Under the pieces are notes generated by a model. The model was not told the DNA's origin, searched no databases, and worked only from the letters and a program-made list of their open reading frames with translations. Made by a program: the position numbers and the translations under genes. Below, piece by piece: positions 30,068-40,061 of a stretch of 64,000 nt of DNA. This DNA is from Klebsiella pneumoniae (GTDB taxonomy: Bacteria; Desulfobacterota; Binatia; UBA12015), in contig CAMBZJ010000010.1 in the NCBI GenBank assembly GCA_945872365.1, positions 55,354-119,353 on the forward strand. Reading direction: 5' to 3'. Each line of letters starts with the position of its first letter. Position 1 is the stretch's first letter.

Positions 30068-30436
30068 ATGATCCAGACCGAAACTGTGCTCGACGTGGCT
30101 GACAACAGCGGTGCCCGCAAGGTTCTGTGCATCAAGGTGCTCGGTGGGAGCCGGCGTCGCTACGCCTCGCTCGGCGACATCATCGTCGCCGCGGTGAAGG
30201 AGGCGACCCCGAATTCCAAGGTGAAGAAGGGCGACGTCGTCAAGGCTGTCGTGGTTCGCACCGCGAAGGAAGTCGGCCGCCCCGACGGATCCTACATCCG
30301 CTTCGACAACAACTCCGCCGTGCTGATCGACAACCAGCGCGAACCGGTCGGCACGCGCATCTTCGGGCCGGTGGCACGCGAACTCCGCGCCAAGCGATTC
30401 ATGAAGATCGTTTCGCTGGCGCCGGAAGTCATCTGA
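30068..30436 (+). CDS. rplN: 50S ribosomal protein L14
   Basis: 122 residues, exact family length. It starts [18 protein letters not shown] and contains [14 protein letters not shown], then [31 protein letters not shown]14 sits at the subunit interface and binds RsfS and initiation factors. GAGGAGGC precedes the ATG. Confidence 0.98.
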   Translation: MIQTETVLDVADNSGARKVLCIKVLGGSRRRYASLGDIIVAAVKEATPNSKVKKGDVVKAVVVRTAKEVGRPDGSYIRFDNNSAVLIDNQREPVGTRIFGPVARELRAKRFMKIVSLAPEVI

Positions 30437-30458
30437 CGGCGAGGGGAGACGGCGATCC

Positions 30459-30830
30459 ATGGGAGCCAAGACGGGAATCAAGGCGGGCAGCGGCGAACGG
30501 CCTGCGCGCGTTCCGTCCCGGTTGAAGAAGGGCGACAACGTCCTGGTCATCGCGGGCAAGGAGAAGGGCAAGACCGGCAAGGTCCTCCGGATGGTTCCGG
30601 AGAAAAACCGCGCGACGGTCGAGCGGCTGAACATCGTGAAACGCCACCGCAAGGGCAGCGGCCCGCAGGCGATGGGTGGAATCGTGGAGAAGGAATCCCC
30701 GATCGCCGTTTCCAACCTGATGCTGGTCTGCCATCGCTGCAACAAGCCGACGCGCGTGGGCGCACGGCGTCTGGACGACGGCTCCCGCGCCCGCACCTGT
30801 CGGCGCTGCGGCGAGGTCATCGACCGCTGA
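30459..30830 (+). CDS. rplX: 50S ribosomal protein L24 (zinc-ribbon form)
   Basis: 123 residues, longer than the common ~103. The KOW core [39 protein letters not shown] is preceded by a basic 20-residue extension. The C-terminal half has CHRC and CRRC pairs that should bind zinc, as in many high-GC and deltaproteobacterial L24. L24 is an assembly initiator near the tunnel exit. Confidence 0.97.
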   Translation: MGAKTGIKAGSGERPARVPSRLKKGDNVLVIAGKEKGKTGKVLRMVPEKNRATVERLNIVKRHRKGSGPQAMGGIVEKESPIAVSNLMLVCHRCNKPTRVGARRLDDGSRARTCRRCGEVIDR

Positions 30831-30877
30831 GGCGGGCGGCCCCGGGCGGCTCCCTCGAAAGAGACGAAAGAAGACCG

Positions 30878-31420
30878 ATGGTTCCGAGACTGAAGACGAC
30901 CTACCAGGAAAGGATCGCCGCCGCGCTCCAGAAGGAGCTCGGGGCGAAGAATCCTCTCCAAGTGCCGCGCCTCGAGAAGATCGTCCTCAACATGGGGCTC
31001 GGCGAGGCGATCCAGAACGTAAAGGTGCTCGACTCGGCCGTGCAGGAGATCGCGACCATCACCGGCCAGAAGCCGGTGATCACCCGCTCCCGCAAGGCGA
31101 TCGCGAACTTCAAGCTGCGCGAGAACATGCCCATCGGGGCGATGGTCACGCTGCGCGGCAGTCGGATGTACGAGTTCATCGACCGCCTGCTGAACGTCGC
31201 GCTCCCTCGCGTGCGTGATTTCAAGGGCGTGAGCGACAAGGGCTTCGATGGCCGGGGAAACTACTCTCTCGGGATCGCCGAGCAGATCATCTTTCCCGAG
31301 ATCGACATCGACAAGATCGACAAGATCCGCGGCATGACCGTGACGATCGTCACGACGGCGCGGTCCGACAGCGAAGGCAAGGCGCTGCTCAAGGCCTTCG
31401 GAATGCCTTTCCGGAGCTAG
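30878..31420 (+). CDS. rplE: 50S ribosomal protein L5
   Basis: 180 residues. It contains [60 protein letters not shown] and the closing [28 protein letters not shown]5 binds 5S rRNA in the central protuberance with L18 and L25. A 47-base gap from rplX precedes it. No oddities. Confidence 0.98.
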   Translation: MVPRLKTTYQERIAAALQKELGAKNPLQVPRLEKIVLNMGLGEAIQNVKVLDSAVQEIATITGQKPVITRSRKAIANFKLRENMPIGAMVTLRGSRMYEFIDRLLNVALPRVRDFKGVSDKGFDGRGNYSLGIAEQIIFPEIDIDKIDKIRGMTVTIVTTARSDSEGKALLKAFGMPFRS

Positions 31421-31430
31421 GCGGAGAACC

Positions 31431-31616
31431 ATGGCCAAGACGTGTTTGAGGATCAAGGCGGCGCGCCCCGCGAAGTTCGCGGTCCGCGCCTATAATCGCT
31501 GCCTCTCCTGCGGCCGCGCGCATGCCTATTACCGCCGCTTCAAGTTGTGCCGCATCTGCCTGCGCGACCTGGCGCTCAAGGGGCAGATCCCCGGCGTGAC
31601 GAAGGCGAGCTGGTAG
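31431..31616 (+). CDS. rpsN: 30S ribosomal protein S14, type Z (zinc-binding)
   Basis: 61 residues, the short zinc-binding S14 form. Two Cys pairs are present: CLSC at residues 24-27 and CRIC at 40-43, with the ending [11 protein letters not shown]. The long, Cys-free ~101-residue type found in enteric bacteria is not present. S14 is a late 30S head protein. GGCGGAGAACC precedes the ATG, 10 bases after rplE. Confidence 0.98.
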   Translation: MAKTCLRIKAARPAKFAVRAYNRCLSCGRAHAYYRRFKLCRICLRDLALKGQIPGVTKASW

Positions 31617-31647
31617 GCCCTCCGGCCCGCCTTGAGGTGATGCAGCG

Positions 31648-32043
31648 ATGATGACCGATCCGATCGCAGATTTCCTGACCCGCATCCGCAACGGGAACCT
31701 CGCCCGCAAGGAGAGGATCGACGTTCCGTGGTCCAAGATGAAGGAGCGCATCGCCAAGGCGCTCGTCGACGAGGGCTACCTCGGCGACTACAGCGTGGTG
31801 GGCGAGGGGCCCGCCAAGCAGATCCGCTTGGGACTCAAGTACGACCCGACCCGCCGTCCGGTGATCACCGGCATCCGCCGCGTGAGTCGCCCGAGCCTGC
31901 GGGTCTATGTCGGTGCGGAGTCGGCGCCACGCATCCGCCGCGGTTACGGAGTCGCTCTCCTGTCCACGCCGCAGGGAGTCCTACCGGACCACGAGGCGCG
32001 AGCCCGCAAGGTCGGCGGCGAAGTCCTCTGCGCGGTGTGGTGA
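31648..32043 (+). CDS. rpsH: 30S ribosomal protein S8
   Basis: 131 residues: MTDPIADFLTRIRNGN is the S8 start (ATGATG at 31648). The C-terminal region RVSRPSLRVYVG is followed by RRGYGVALLSTPQGVLPDHEARARKVGGEVLCAVW, with the conserved STPQGV motif. S8 is a primary 16S-binding protein; in E. coli it represses spc operon translation by binding near rplE. No such site was identified by eye here. Confidence 0.98.
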   Translation: MMTDPIADFLTRIRNGNLARKERIDVPWSKMKERIAKALVDEGYLGDYSVVGEGPAKQIRLGLKYDPTRRPVITGIRRVSRPSLRVYVGAESAPRIRRGYGVALLSTPQGVLPDHEARARKVGGEVLCAVW

Positions 32044-32095
32044 GCCGGGTGGACCCGGACGAACGAACGGCAATGGCAAGAGAAGGGAATCGATC

Positions 32096-32638
32096 ATGTC
32101 TCGGGTAGGACGCGTCCCGGTGAAGGTGCCTTCTGGCGTCACGGTTTCCGTGCGGCCGGCCTCGGTCGAGGTGAAGGGACCGAAGGGATCTGCCAAGATC
32201 GCCGTCCCCGAGGGGGTGCAGGTCGAGCAGAAGGGCGACGAGCTCGTCGTCGGCCGCAAGGGCGATTCGCGTCAGGAGCGTTCGCTGCACGGACTCGTGC
32301 GCAAGAACATCGCCAACTCGGTGACCGGAGTGAGCACGGGCTTCGTGCGCACGCTCGAGATCAACGGCGTCGGCTATCGCGCGGAGATGCGTGGTAAGAT
32401 GATCTTCCTGACGCTCGGATACTCCCATCCGATCCTCTACCAGCTGCCCGAGGGCGTACAGGCAAAGGTCGACAAGCAGGTGACGATCACCCTCGAGGGC
32501 CCTGACCGCCAGGTGCTCGGGGAGGCGGCCGCGGCAATCCGCGGGTTGCGCCCGCCCGAGCCCTATAAGGGCAAGGGAATCAAGTACGCGGAAGAGAAGG
32601 TCCGGCGGAAGTCGGGCAAGGCGGCAGGCGCGGCCTGA
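32096..32638 (+). CDS. rplF: 50S ribosomal protein L6
   Basis: 180 residues from the ATG at 32096 (MSRVGRVPVKVPSGV). It has two homologous beta domains and the C-terminal signature PPEPYKGKGIKYAEEKVRRKSGK. L6 lies near the sarcin-ricin loop. Longer in-frame starts would overlap rpsH and are not supported. GAAGGGAATCGATC precedes the start. Confidence 0.98.
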   Translation: MSRVGRVPVKVPSGVTVSVRPASVEVKGPKGSAKIAVPEGVQVEQKGDELVVGRKGDSRQERSLHGLVRKNIANSVTGVSTGFVRTLEINGVGYRAEMRGKMIFLTLGYSHPILYQLPEGVQAKVDKQVTITLEGPDRQVLGEAAAAIRGLRPPEPYKGKGIKYAEEKVRRKSGKAAGAA

Positions 32639-32665
32639 TCCAACAGGACGGAGCGAGAAGAACCG

Positions 32666-33034
32666 ATGCTGACCAATCTTCGAACGCCAGGCAGGAAGCT
32701 GCGCCAGTCGCGTGTCCGCAAGCGGGTGCGTGGCACCGACGCCACGCCGCGCTTGAGCGTCTTCCGCAGCGCAAATCACATGTACGCACAGGTCATATCC
32801 GACGAGTCCAACCGCACGCTGGTGGCGGTGTCGACGCTTTCCCCTGAGCTGAAGGACCAGATCAGCGGCAAGGGGGGCAACAAGGACGCAGCCCAGAAGG
32901 TCGGCCAGATGGTTGCGCGCAAGGCGCGGGATGCCGGCATCGAGGCGGTCGTCTTCGACCGCAACGGATTTCTCTACCACGGCCGCGTGCGCTCGCTTGC
33001 CGAAGCGGCCCGCGAAGCCGGCCTCAAGTTTTGA
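32666..33034 (+). CDS. rplR: 50S ribosomal protein L18
   Basis: 122 residues. A basic N terminus ([33 protein letters not shown]) is followed by [43 protein letters not shown], the L18 C-terminal signature. It binds 5S rRNA with L5. It starts 27 bases after rplF. Confidence 0.98.
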   Translation: MLTNLRTPGRKLRQSRVRKRVRGTDATPRLSVFRSANHMYAQVISDESNRTLVAVSTLSPELKDQISGKGGNKDAAQKVGQMVARKARDAGIEAVVFDRNGFLYHGRVRSLAEAAREAGLKF

Positions 33035-33048
33035 CGAGGAGTGACTTA

Positions 33049-33570
33049 GTGCGCGTAACCATTGCGGACCGCATCGACCCCCATGGGCTCGAGCTCAAGG
33101 AAAAGGTCGTCAATATCAACCGAGTCGCCAAGGTCGTGAAGGGCGGCCGACGGTTCCGCTTCGGCGCGCTCGTCGTCGTCGGCGACGGTGCCGGACACGT
33201 CGGATTCGGACTCGGCAAGGCCAAGGAGGTGCCCGAGGCGATCCGCAAGGGCATCGACAAGGCGAAGAAGTCGCTCATGCGCGTGCCGCTCATCGAGGGA
33301 ACGATTCCCTTCGAGGTGATCGGTGACTTCGGCGCGGGCTGCGTCATGCTGCGACCTGCAGGCGACGGTACCGGAGTGATCGCCGGCGGTGGTGTTCGCG
33401 CGGTCGTCGAGGCGGCCGGCATCCAGAACGTGCTCACGAAGTGCATCGGATCGAACAACCCGCACAACATGGTGCGGGCGACGATCACCGCCCTCGGCAT
33501 GCTCCGCACGCCGGAGGACATCGCGCGGTCCCGCGGCAAGGAAGTCGCCCAGCTCGGCGTGACGGTCTGA
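33049..33570 (+). CDS. rpsE: 30S ribosomal protein S5
   Basis: 173 residues from the GTG at 33049, chosen because GAGGAG lies 8 bases upstream; a TTG at 33031 in the same frame overlaps rplR and is less likely. It contains [29 protein letters not shown] (dsRBD-like N domain) and the C-terminal [34 protein letters not shown]5 helps unwind mRNA at the entry channel and influences decoding fidelity. Confidence 0.97.
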   Translation: MRVTIADRIDPHGLELKEKVVNINRVAKVVKGGRRFRFGALVVVGDGAGHVGFGLGKAKEVPEAIRKGIDKAKKSLMRVPLIEGTIPFEVIGDFGAGCVMLRPAGDGTGVIAGGGVRAVVEAAGIQNVLTKCIGSNNPHNMVRATITALGMLRTPEDIARSRGKEVAQLGVTV

Positions 33571-33634
33571 CATCTCAGCCCCGCAGCCATGCAGCGCGTA
33601 CGGAACTGAAGACAGGACAGGAAGAAGGACGGCG

Positions 33635-33895
33635 ATGGCAACGCTCAGGAAACGCACGAAGCAGAAGAGCGTCGAGGACGTGACGCGCCGCATGAGCGCT
33701 GGACCCGGCAAGGGTTCCGGCTATCGCGTGACGCTCACCGGCAGCGAGATCGGCAGCACCAAGGAGCAGCGCGCGACCTTGCGCTGCCTCGGACTCCGCA
33801 AGCGCGGAACGTCGTCCGTCGTGAAGGATACGCCCCAGACCCGTGGGCGCATCCGGGCCGTCGCGCACCTGCTCCGGGTAGAAGAGGTGGCCTGA
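33635..33895 (+). CDS. rpmD: 50S ribosomal protein L30 (long form)
   Basis: 86 residues; the usual bacterial L30 is about 60. The core GYRVTLTGSEIGSTKEQRATLRCLGLRKRGTSSVVKDTPQTRGRI is clear. About 26 basic residues precede it (MATLRKRTKQKSVED). AAGAAGGACGGCG precedes the ATG at 33635, which supports the long start; an internal ATG at 33692 has no ribosome-binding site. The role of the extension is unknown. Confidence 0.95.
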   Translation: MATLRKRTKQKSVEDVTRRMSAGPGKGSGYRVTLTGSEIGSTKEQRATLRCLGLRKRGTSSVVKDTPQTRGRIRAVAHLLRVEEVA

Positions 33896-33897
33896 CC

Positions 33898-34341
33898 ATG
33901 GATCTTTCCACGCTTCGTCCCGCTCCTGGTTCCCGCAAGCCGCGCAAGCGCGTCGGTCGTGGACCCGGCTCCGGCCTCGGCAAGACTGCTGGCCGCGGCC
34001 ACAAGGGCCGCAAGTCCCGCTCCGGCGGCAACTCGCCCCGCGGCTACGAGGGCGGCCAGATGCCGATCCTCCGCCGCCTGCCCAAGCGCGGCTTCACGAA
34101 TCCGTTCCGCCGGGAGTACGCGGTGGTGAACCTCGCGGCGCTTGCGCGCTTCGAGGCCGGGTCGACCGTCGACCTCGCGACGCTGCAGGCATCCGGCTTC
34201 GGCGGTGGCCGCGGTATTCCGATCAAGATCCTCGGCAACGGCAAGATCGACCGCAAGCTCTTCGTGAAGGCGCATGCGTTCAGTGACGCGGCCCGCGCGG
34301 CGATCGAGGCCCAGGGCGGCACGGTGGAGATCGTCGCGTGA
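33898..34341 (+). CDS. rplO: 50S ribosomal protein L15
   Basis: 147 residues. LRPAPGSRKPRKRVGRGPGSGLGKTAGRGHKGRKSRSGG is the glycine- and basic-rich L15 N terminus; the globular part ends FVKAHAFSDAARAAIEAQGGTVEIV. It stabilises the 50S core. The ATG lies 2 bases after the rpmD stop, and its own stop overlaps the secY GTG, coupling ribosomal protein and translocon synthesis. Confidence 0.98.
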   Translation: MDLSTLRPAPGSRKPRKRVGRGPGSGLGKTAGRGHKGRKSRSGGNSPRGYEGGQMPILRRLPKRGFTNPFRREYAVVNLAALARFEAGSTVDLATLQASGFGGGRGIPIKILGNGKIDRKLFVKAHAFSDAARAAIEAQGGTVEIVA

Positions 34342-35648
34342 CGACTGGATTCTCCAACGCGCTCCGCGTCGAGGAGTTGAAGAAGCGTCTGCTCTTCACC
34401 TTCGCGATGCTGGCCGTCTACCGCGTCGGCGTCGCGATCCCGACGCCGGGTATCGACGGCAAGGCGCTCGGAGCTTTCTTTCGGGAGGCATCGAGCAACG
34501 TCTTCGGGCTCGTGAACCTGTTCTCCGGAGGCGCCCTCGAGCGCTTCTCGATCTTCGCGCTCGGCATCATGCCCTACATCAGCGCCTCGATCATCCTGCA
34601 GTTGCTGACGGTCGTCGTCCCGACGCTCGAGCGGCTCTCGAAGGAGGGCGAAGCGGGTCGACGTAAGATCACGCAGTACACCCGCTACGGTACGGTGCTT
34701 CTGGCCCTCATCCAGAGCCTGTTCATTTCGATCGGCCTGGAGCAGATTCAGGCTCCCGGCGGTGGCGGAGTCGTCTTCAGCCCGGGCTGGACCTTCCGCC
34801 TGATGAGCATGATCACGCTCACGGCCGGCACGGCCTTCATCATGTGGCTCGGGGAGCAGGTGACCGAGCGCGGCATCGGCAACGGCATTTCGCTCATCAT
34901 CTTCGCGGGCATCGTGGCGAGCCTGCCTTCGGCGCTCACGACGACCTTCCAGTTCATGAACGAGGGCGAGCTCTCGCTGTTCACCGTCCTGCTGGTCGCG
35001 GCCCTCATGATGCTCGTCATCTGGTCGATCATCTTCGTCGAGCGCGGTCAGCGGCGCATTCCCGTCCAGTACGCAAAGCGCGTCGTCGGTCGACGAATGT
35101 ATGGTGGACAGAGCTCGCACCTCCCGCTCAAGATCAACACGGCAGGCGTCATTCCGCCGATCTTCGCCTCGTCGCTGCTTATCTTCCCAAGCACGATTGC
35201 GAGCTTTGTGCAGCACCCGGCGGCTGATCGGCTAGTCGAACTCCTGCAGCCCGGCAGCTTCCTCTACAACCTGATCTACGTCGCCCTCATCATCTTCTTC
35301 TGCTACTTCTACACCGCGGTCACGTTCGACCCGGTCGAGGTCGCTGACAACATGAAGAAGGTGGGCGGCTACATTCCCGGCATCCGCCCGGGCAAGAAGA
35401 CGGCCGACTTCATCGATCACATCCTGACCCGGATCACTCTAGGTGGAGCCATCTACATCGCCGCCATCTGCATTCTTCCGACGCTTCTCATCCGGCAATT
35501 CAACGTGCCATTCTTCTTCGGCGGAACGGCGCTTCTCATCGTGGTCGGCGTCGCACTCGATACGGTCGCACAAATGGAGACTCACCTTCTCACCCGCAAC
35601 TACGAGGGCTTCATGAAGCGCGGACGGTTGCGCGGACGCCGTGGTTGA
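34338..35648 (+). CDS. secY: Preprotein translocase subunit SecY
   Basis: 436 residues with ten predicted membrane helices. It contains YRVGVAIPTPGIDG, LFSGGALERFSIFALGIMPYISASIILQLL and PTLERLSKEGEAGRRKITQYTRYGT, all SecY signatures, and the C-terminal ARNYEGF-like tail (RNYEGFMKRGRLRGRRG). SecY is the protein-conducting channel of the inner membrane. The GTG start overlaps the rplO stop by 4 bases. Confidence 0.98.
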   Translation: MTTGFSNALRVEELKKRLLFTFAMLAVYRVGVAIPTPGIDGKALGAFFREASSNVFGLVNLFSGGALERFSIFALGIMPYISASIILQLLTVVVPTLERLSKEGEAGRRKITQYTRYGTVLLALIQSLFISIGLEQIQAPGGGGVVFSPGWTFRLMSMITLTAGTAFIMWLGEQVTERGIGNGISLIIFAGIVASLPSALTTTFQFMNEGELSLFTVLLVAALMMLVIWSIIFVERGQRRIPVQYAKRVVGRRMYGGQSSHLPLKINTAGVIPPIFASSLLIFPSTIASFVQHPAADRLVELLQPGSFLYNLIYVALIIFFCYFYTAVTFDPVEVADNMKKVGGYIPGIRPGKKTADFIDHILTRITLGGAIYIAAICILPTLLIRQFNVPFFFGGTALLIVVGVALDTVAQMETHLLTRNYEGFMKRGRLRGRRG

Positions 35649-35660
35649 GGAATTCGGGCG

Positions 35661-36326
35661 GTGTCGGCCAACGGATTCCGACTTGTTCTCCTGGGCCCGC
35701 CGGGGGCGGGGAAGGGGACACAGGCGGCCATGCTCGTGCAGCACTTCGCGGTGCCGCACGTCTCTACCGGGGAGATCCTGCGCTCGGAAGTCAGCCGGGG
35801 ATCGGACCTCGGCGGGCAGGCTCGCAAATACATGGACAAGGGCGAACTCGTTCCCGACCAGATCATGCTAGGCATCATTCGCGAAAGACTCGCCCAGGTG
35901 GATTGCGCCTTGGGTGTACTGCTCGATGGGTTTCCCCGCTCGCTGCCCCAGGCGGCGGGTCTCGAGGCGATCTTCGGCGCGAAGCGTGTGCCGATGTGTG
36001 CGGTCAGCCTCGAGGTACCCTCGTCGGAGATCGTCCGACGGCTTTCGGGACGGCGCACCTGTCGCGCTTGCGGTGCGATGTACCACGTGACTTTCGGGCC
36101 GCCGACGAAGGAAGGAATCTGCGATCGCTGCGGTGGCGAACTCTACCAGCGCGCCGACGATCGCGAGGACATCGTCCAGGCGCGACTCGAGGTCTACCGC
36201 AAGGAAACCGAGCCGCTCATGGCCTTCTACCGCGAACGCAGCGTTCTGCGTTCCGTCGATGGCACCGGACCGAGCAAGGACGTCTTTCGCAGGGTTGTCG
36301 CGGAACTCGAGGCAGTGGCGGCATGA
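35661..36326 (+). CDS. adk: Adenylate kinase (zinc-binding LID)
   Basis: 221 residues. The P-loop GPPGAGKGTQA is near residue 10, then LDGFPRSLPQA. The long LID domain carries Cys134, Cys137, Cys154 and Cys157 in two CxxC pairs, the structural zinc site seen in Gram-positive and many other bacterial kinases but replaced in E. coli. It catalyses ATP + AMP to 2 ADP. The start is GTG at 35661. It overlaps map by 4 bases. The secY-adk-map-infA order is standard. Confidence 0.98.
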   Translation: MSANGFRLVLLGPPGAGKGTQAAMLVQHFAVPHVSTGEILRSEVSRGSDLGGQARKYMDKGELVPDQIMLGIIRERLAQVDCALGVLLDGFPRSLPQAAGLEAIFGAKRVPMCAVSLEVPSSEIVRRLSGRRTCRACGAMYHVTFGPPTKEGICDRCGGELYQRADDREDIVQARLEVYRKETEPLMAFYRERSVLRSVDGTGPSKDVFRRVVAELEAVAA

Positions 36327-37087
36327 TCGTGCTTCGCAGCCGCGAGGAGGTCGACCTGATCCGCTCCGCCTGTCGAGTGGTGGCGGAGGTGCTCGTTCGC
36401 CTGCGCGAGGCTGTCGCGCCGGGCATCAGCACCTGGGACCTCGACCGCATGGCGGAGGAGTGGACCCGCAACGCAGGTGCCGTCCCCGCATTCAAGGGGT
36501 ACAACGTCGCCGGGCGGGTCTACCCGTCGGCCCTCTGCGCCTCGATCAACGAGGAGGTCGTCCACGGCATGCCGTCCCCGCGACGGCTGCTGAAGGAAGG
36601 CGACATCATCGGACTCGACTTCGGCGTGGTCCGCAAGGGCTATTACGGAGACGCGGCCGTGACGGTTGGCGTGGGCAGGGTGAGCGAGGCGGCGGTGAAA
36701 CTCATGGACGTCACCTCGGACTCGCTCCAGAAGGGCATCGAGAACGTGCGCCTGGGCAACCGGATCCGAGACGTTTCCCGCGCCATCCAGGAACATGCCG
36801 AGGCCCACGGCTTCGGGGTCGTCCGGGATTTCGTGGGGCACGGTATCGGGCAGCGGCTCCACGAGGAGCCCCAAGTGCCGAATTACGTCGGGACGGGCCA
36901 GAATCCCCGCCTCAAGGAGGGGATGGTGCTGGCGATTGAGCCCATGGTGTGTGAGGGAACCTACGAGGTCGAGATCCTCGAGGACGGATGGACGGCTGTC
37001 ACCCGGGATCGCCGGCTGGCGGCCCATTTCGAGCACTCGGTGGCGGTGACGCCCGAGGGCCCCGAGATTCTCACGGTCGCGGTTTAG
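36323..37087 (+). CDS. map: Methionine aminopeptidase, type I
   Basis: 254 residues, full length. Metal ligands are visible in order: GLDFGVV and GYYGDAAVT supply two Asp, [19 protein letters not shown] supplies His, [13 protein letters not shown] and HFEHSVAVT supply two Glu. It removes the initiator Met from nascent proteins after deformylation. The ATG overlaps the adk stop (ATGA). Confidence 0.98.
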   Translation: MIVLRSREEVDLIRSACRVVAEVLVRLREAVAPGISTWDLDRMAEEWTRNAGAVPAFKGYNVAGRVYPSALCASINEEVVHGMPSPRRLLKEGDIIGLDFGVVRKGYYGDAAVTVGVGRVSEAAVKLMDVTSDSLQKGIENVRLGNRIRDVSRAIQEHAEAHGFGVVRDFVGHGIGQRLHEEPQVPNYVGTGQNPRLKEGMVLAIEPMVCEGTYEVEILEDGWTAVTRDRRLAAHFEHSVAVTPEGPEILTVAV

Positions 37088-37095
37088 GAAGACGA

Positions 37096-37314
37096 ATGCC
37101 CAAGGGAGACGCGATCGAAGTCAATGGAGTCGTGCAGGAATCTCTGCCGAATGCGATGTTCCGCGTGGCGCTCGACAACGGCCACAAGATCATCGCTCAC
37201 ATCTCGGGAAAGATGAGGATGCATTACATCAAGATCCTTCCCGGGGACAAGGTGACCGTCGAACTCTCGCCCTACGACCTGAGTCGCGGGCGGATCACCT
37301 ACCGAGTGAAGTGA
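37096..37314 (+). CDS. infA: Translation initiation factor IF-1
   Basis: 72 residues, exact family size, from the ATG at 37096 ([20 protein letters not shown]). The OB-fold signature [39 protein letters not shown] is complete. IF-1 blocks the A site during initiation. It lies 9 bases after map and 19 before rpmJ. Confidence 0.98.
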   Translation: MPKGDAIEVNGVVQESLPNAMFRVALDNGHKIIAHISGKMRMHYIKILPGDKVTVELSPYDLSRGRITYRVK

Positions 37315-37333
37315 GAAGCCGAGGAGTCGAATC

Positions 37334-37447
37334 GTGAAGGTGCGCGCATCCGTCAAGAAGATCTGTCCGAAATGCAAGCTGATACGCCGTGCGGGCGTCC
37401 TGCGGGTGCTCTGCGAGAACCCGCGTCACAAGCAGCGCCAGGGCTGA
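37334..37447 (+). CDS. rpmJ: 50S ribosomal protein L36 (zinc-binding form)
   Basis: 37 residues. [19 protein letters not shown] with Cys11 and Cys14, then Cys27 and His32, gives the C+ zinc ribbon L36. The start is GTG, and GAGGAG-like GCCGAGGAG lies just upstream. It is the usual gene between infA and rpsM. Confidence 0.96.
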   Translation: MKVRASVKKICPKCKLIRRAGVLRVLCENPRHKQRQG

Positions 37448-37485
37448 CCCGGCGTCCGACCGGATAGAGGAGAGGCAGTCCGACC

Positions 37486-37869
37486 ATGGCACGCATCGCT
37501 GGAATCGACCTTCCGAGGAACAAGCGGATCGAGATCGGCTTGACCTATATCTACGGCATCGGCCGCAGCGCAGCGAAGAAGATCTGCGAGGAGGCGGGCG
37601 TTTCGCTCGACCTGCGCACCGACGCGCTCACCGACGAGGATCTGCAGCGCCTGCGCCGCATCATCGACCAGAGCTACAAGGTCGAGGGCGACCTGCGGCG
37701 CGAGGTGACGCTCAACATCAAGCGCTTCGTTGATCTCGGTTGCTACCGGGGTCTGCGCCATCGCAAGAACCTCCCCGTGCGCGGACAGAGGACCCACACC
37801 AACGCCCGTACACGCAAGGGCCCCCGGCGCACCGTCGCCGGCAAGAAGCAGGCCCCGTCGAAGGGCTGA
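37486..37869 (+). CDS. rpsM: 30S ribosomal protein S13
   Basis: 127 residues. It opens [25 protein letters not shown], then [27 protein letters not shown], the conserved basic region that contacts P-site tRNA and the B1 bridges. The C-terminal tail is short and basic. It starts the alpha group (rpsM-rpsK-rpsD-rpoA-rplQ), 38 bases after rpmJ. Confidence 0.98.
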   Translation: MARIAGIDLPRNKRIEIGLTYIYGIGRSAAKKICEEAGVSLDLRTDALTDEDLQRLRRIIDQSYKVEGDLRREVTLNIKRFVDLGCYRGLRHRKNLPVRGQRTHTNARTRKGPRRTVAGKKQAPSKG

Positions 37870-37890
37870 GGACCGAGGAGACGATCCGAC

Positions 37891-38340
37891 ATGGCGACCA
37901 AGCAGGATGAGGCTGCGGAGCCGGCGGCGGCGCCGGCCGAAGCGGCAACCGCGGCCACGGCCGCAGCGCCTCGGCGCAAGAAGGGCAAGCGCACCGTCTC
38001 TGAGGGCGTGGTCCACATCCACTCGACCTTCAACAACACGATCATCACCATCACCGACCCGACGGGCGGCGTGGTGTCGTGGGCGAGTTCGGGTTCGGTG
38101 GGCTTCAAGGGCTCGCGGAAAGGGACTCCGTTCGCGGCGCAGCTCGCTGCCGGCACTGCCGCCAAGAAGGCGTCTGACATGGGCATGCGCTCGGTCTACG
38201 TGCTGGTGAAGGGGCCCGGCGGCGGCCGCGAGCCCGCGCTGCGTTCCCTGCAGCAGGCGGGCTTTCAGATCTCGATGATCCGAGACGTCACCCCGATTCC
38301 TCACAACGGCTGCCGCCCGCCCAAGCGAAGGAGGGTCTGA
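37891..38340 (+). CDS. rpsK: 30S ribosomal protein S11 (Ala-rich N-terminal extension)
   Basis: 149 residues; the typical length is about 129. The core [28 protein letters not shown] and [15 protein letters not shown] region ([40 protein letters not shown]) are canonical. The first ~27 residues are rich in Ala, Glu and Pro, probably disordered. S11 forms the 30S platform near the E site. It starts 21 bases after rpsM. Confidence 0.97.
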   Translation: MATKQDEAAEPAAAPAEAATAATAAAPRRKKGKRTVSEGVVHIHSTFNNTIITITDPTGGVVSWASSGSVGFKGSRKGTPFAAQLAAGTAAKKASDMGMRSVYVLVKGPGGGREPALRSLQQAGFQISMIRDVTPIPHNGCRPPKRRRV

Positions 38341-38341
38341 G

Positions 38342-38968
38342 ATGGCCCGTAACACCGATTCCGTCTGCCGCCTCTGCCGTCGCGAGGGCATCAAGCTCTT
38401 CCTGAAGGGCGAGCGCTGCTTCACCGACAAGTGCGCGATCGAGCGCCGCAACTACCCGCCTGGCCAGCACGGCCAGGGCCGGCACAAGTTCTCGGAGTAC
38501 AGCATCCAGCTGCGCGAGAAGCAGAAGGTAAAGCGCATCTACGGCGTCTTCGAGCGACAGTTCCGCCGGTATTTCCAACTCGCCGAGCGTTCGCGTGGCA
38601 TCACGGGCGAGAACCTGCTCGTGACGCTCGAGCGTCGCCTCGACAACATCGTCTACCGGATGAGTTTCTCGAACTCGCGGTCCGAGGCGCGCCAACTCGT
38701 GCTCCACGGCCACATCCGGGTGAACGGACGGACCGTCACCATCCCCTCGTTCCTGGTGAAGGTCGGAGACCAGATCGCGGTGCGCGATCGCAGCCAGAAG
38801 GTCGCTCGCATCCAGGAGGCCCTCGAACTCTCCCAGCGCCGCGGCGTGCCGGAGTGGCTCGAGATCAGCCGCGAGGCTTTCTCGGGGACCGTCAAGGCCC
38901 TGCCGCAGCGCGCGGAACTCACGATGCCGATCAACGAGCGGCTCATCGTCGAGTTGTACTCGAAGTAG
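38342..38968 (+). CDS. rpsD: 30S ribosomal protein S4 (zinc-binding form)
   Basis: 208 residues. The N terminus carries CRLC, then CFTDKC with a fourth Cys, which makes a zinc site as in the longer zinc-type S4. The S4 RNA-binding domain has [39 protein letters not shown]4 nucleates 16S folding and often represses the alpha operon. It starts 1 base after rpsK. Confidence 0.98.
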   Translation: MARNTDSVCRLCRREGIKLFLKGERCFTDKCAIERRNYPPGQHGQGRHKFSEYSIQLREKQKVKRIYGVFERQFRRYFQLAERSRGITGENLLVTLERRLDNIVYRMSFSNSRSEARQLVLHGHIRVNGRTVTIPSFLVKVGDQIAVRDRSQKVARIQEALELSQRRGVPEWLEISREAFSGTVKALPQRAELTMPINERLIVELYSK

Positions 38969-39007
38969 TCCCGGGACCGGTTGAACCAAGCAGAGCGAGG
39001 AGCAAGC

Positions 39008-40042
39008 GTGAACGGCTTTCAGCAGAACTGGCGGGAACTCACCCGTCCCAAGAAACTCGAGATCGACGAGAAGGATCACTCGCCGACCTATGCAAAGTTC
39101 GAGTTCGAACCCCTCGAGCGGGGCTTCGGGTCGACGCTCGGAAACTCCCTGCGTCGCGTCCTCCTGTCCTCGCTGCGGGGGACCTCCATCACCGGCATCC
39201 GCGTAGACGGTGCGATGCACGAGTTCTCGACGATTCCCGGCGTGACCGAGGATGTCGCCGACATCGTTCTGAACCTGAAGGAAGTGCGCCTCAAACTTCA
39301 CGACGGTGTGGAGCAGACCACCGCGCGCATCGACCTGAAGGGCGATAAGCAGGTGACGGCGGGTGACATCCAGGCCGGCCCAGAACTCGAGATCCTCAAC
39401 GCGGACCAGCCGATCGCGACGGTGTCTCGCGGCGGGTCGCTGCGCATGGAACTCACCGTCAAGACCGGCCGCGGCTACGTGCCAGCCGAGCGCAACAAGG
39501 AAGAGGGTGTCCCGGTCGACACGATCTTCATCGATTCGATCTTCTCACCGGTGCGCAAGGTCAACTTCGTGGTGACCAATGCGCGCGTCGGCCAGCGCAC
39601 CGACTACGATCGGCTCACGCTGGAGATCTGGACCGACGGGAGCCGCCGCCCCGAGGACGCGCTCGCGCTGGCGGCGCGCATCCTCCAGGACCAGCTCGGC
39701 GTGTTCGTGAACTTCGACGAACCCGAAGAAGTAGCACCGGCGGGCGACTCCGAGTTGTCGGGTGCGGGCAACGAGAACCTCTACCGCACGGTCGACGAGC
39801 TCGAACTCTCGGTCCGCTCCGCCAACTGCCTGCAGAACGCCGACATACGCTACATCGGCGAGTTGGTGCAGCGCAGCGAGGCCGAGATGCTCAAGACGAA
39901 GAACTTCGGTCGCAAGTCCCTGAACGAGATCAAGGAATTGCTCACCGGAATGGCTCTCACCCTAGGAATGAAGGTCGAGGGGTTCCCCGCGCGCGACGAA
40001 CTCGAGCGGCGGCGGCACTCTCAGGACAACAAGCCGGTCTGA
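39008..40042 (+). CDS. rpoA: DNA-directed RNA polymerase subunit alpha
   Basis: 344 residues from the GTG at 39008, which has GAGGAGC just upstream; the 27-base longer in-frame start is less likely. The N-terminal dimerisation domain has [26 protein letters not shown]; the C-terminal domain has [47 protein letters not shown], which contacts UP elements and activators. Complete. rplQ follows after 19 bases. Confidence 0.99.
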   Translation: MNGFQQNWRELTRPKKLEIDEKDHSPTYAKFEFEPLERGFGSTLGNSLRRVLLSSLRGTSITGIRVDGAMHEFSTIPGVTEDVADIVLNLKEVRLKLHDGVEQTTARIDLKGDKQVTAGDIQAGPELEILNADQPIATVSRGGSLRMELTVKTGRGYVPAERNKEEGVPVDTIFIDSIFSPVRKVNFVVTNARVGQRTDYDRLTLEIWTDGSRRPEDALALAARILQDQLGVFVNFDEPEEVAPAGDSELSGAGNENLYRTVDELELSVRSANCLQNADIRYIGELVQRSEAEMLKTKNFGRKSLNEIKELLTGMALTLGMKVEGFPARDELERRRHSQDNKPV

Positions 40043-40061
40043 CGGCGAGGTTGGCAGTCCC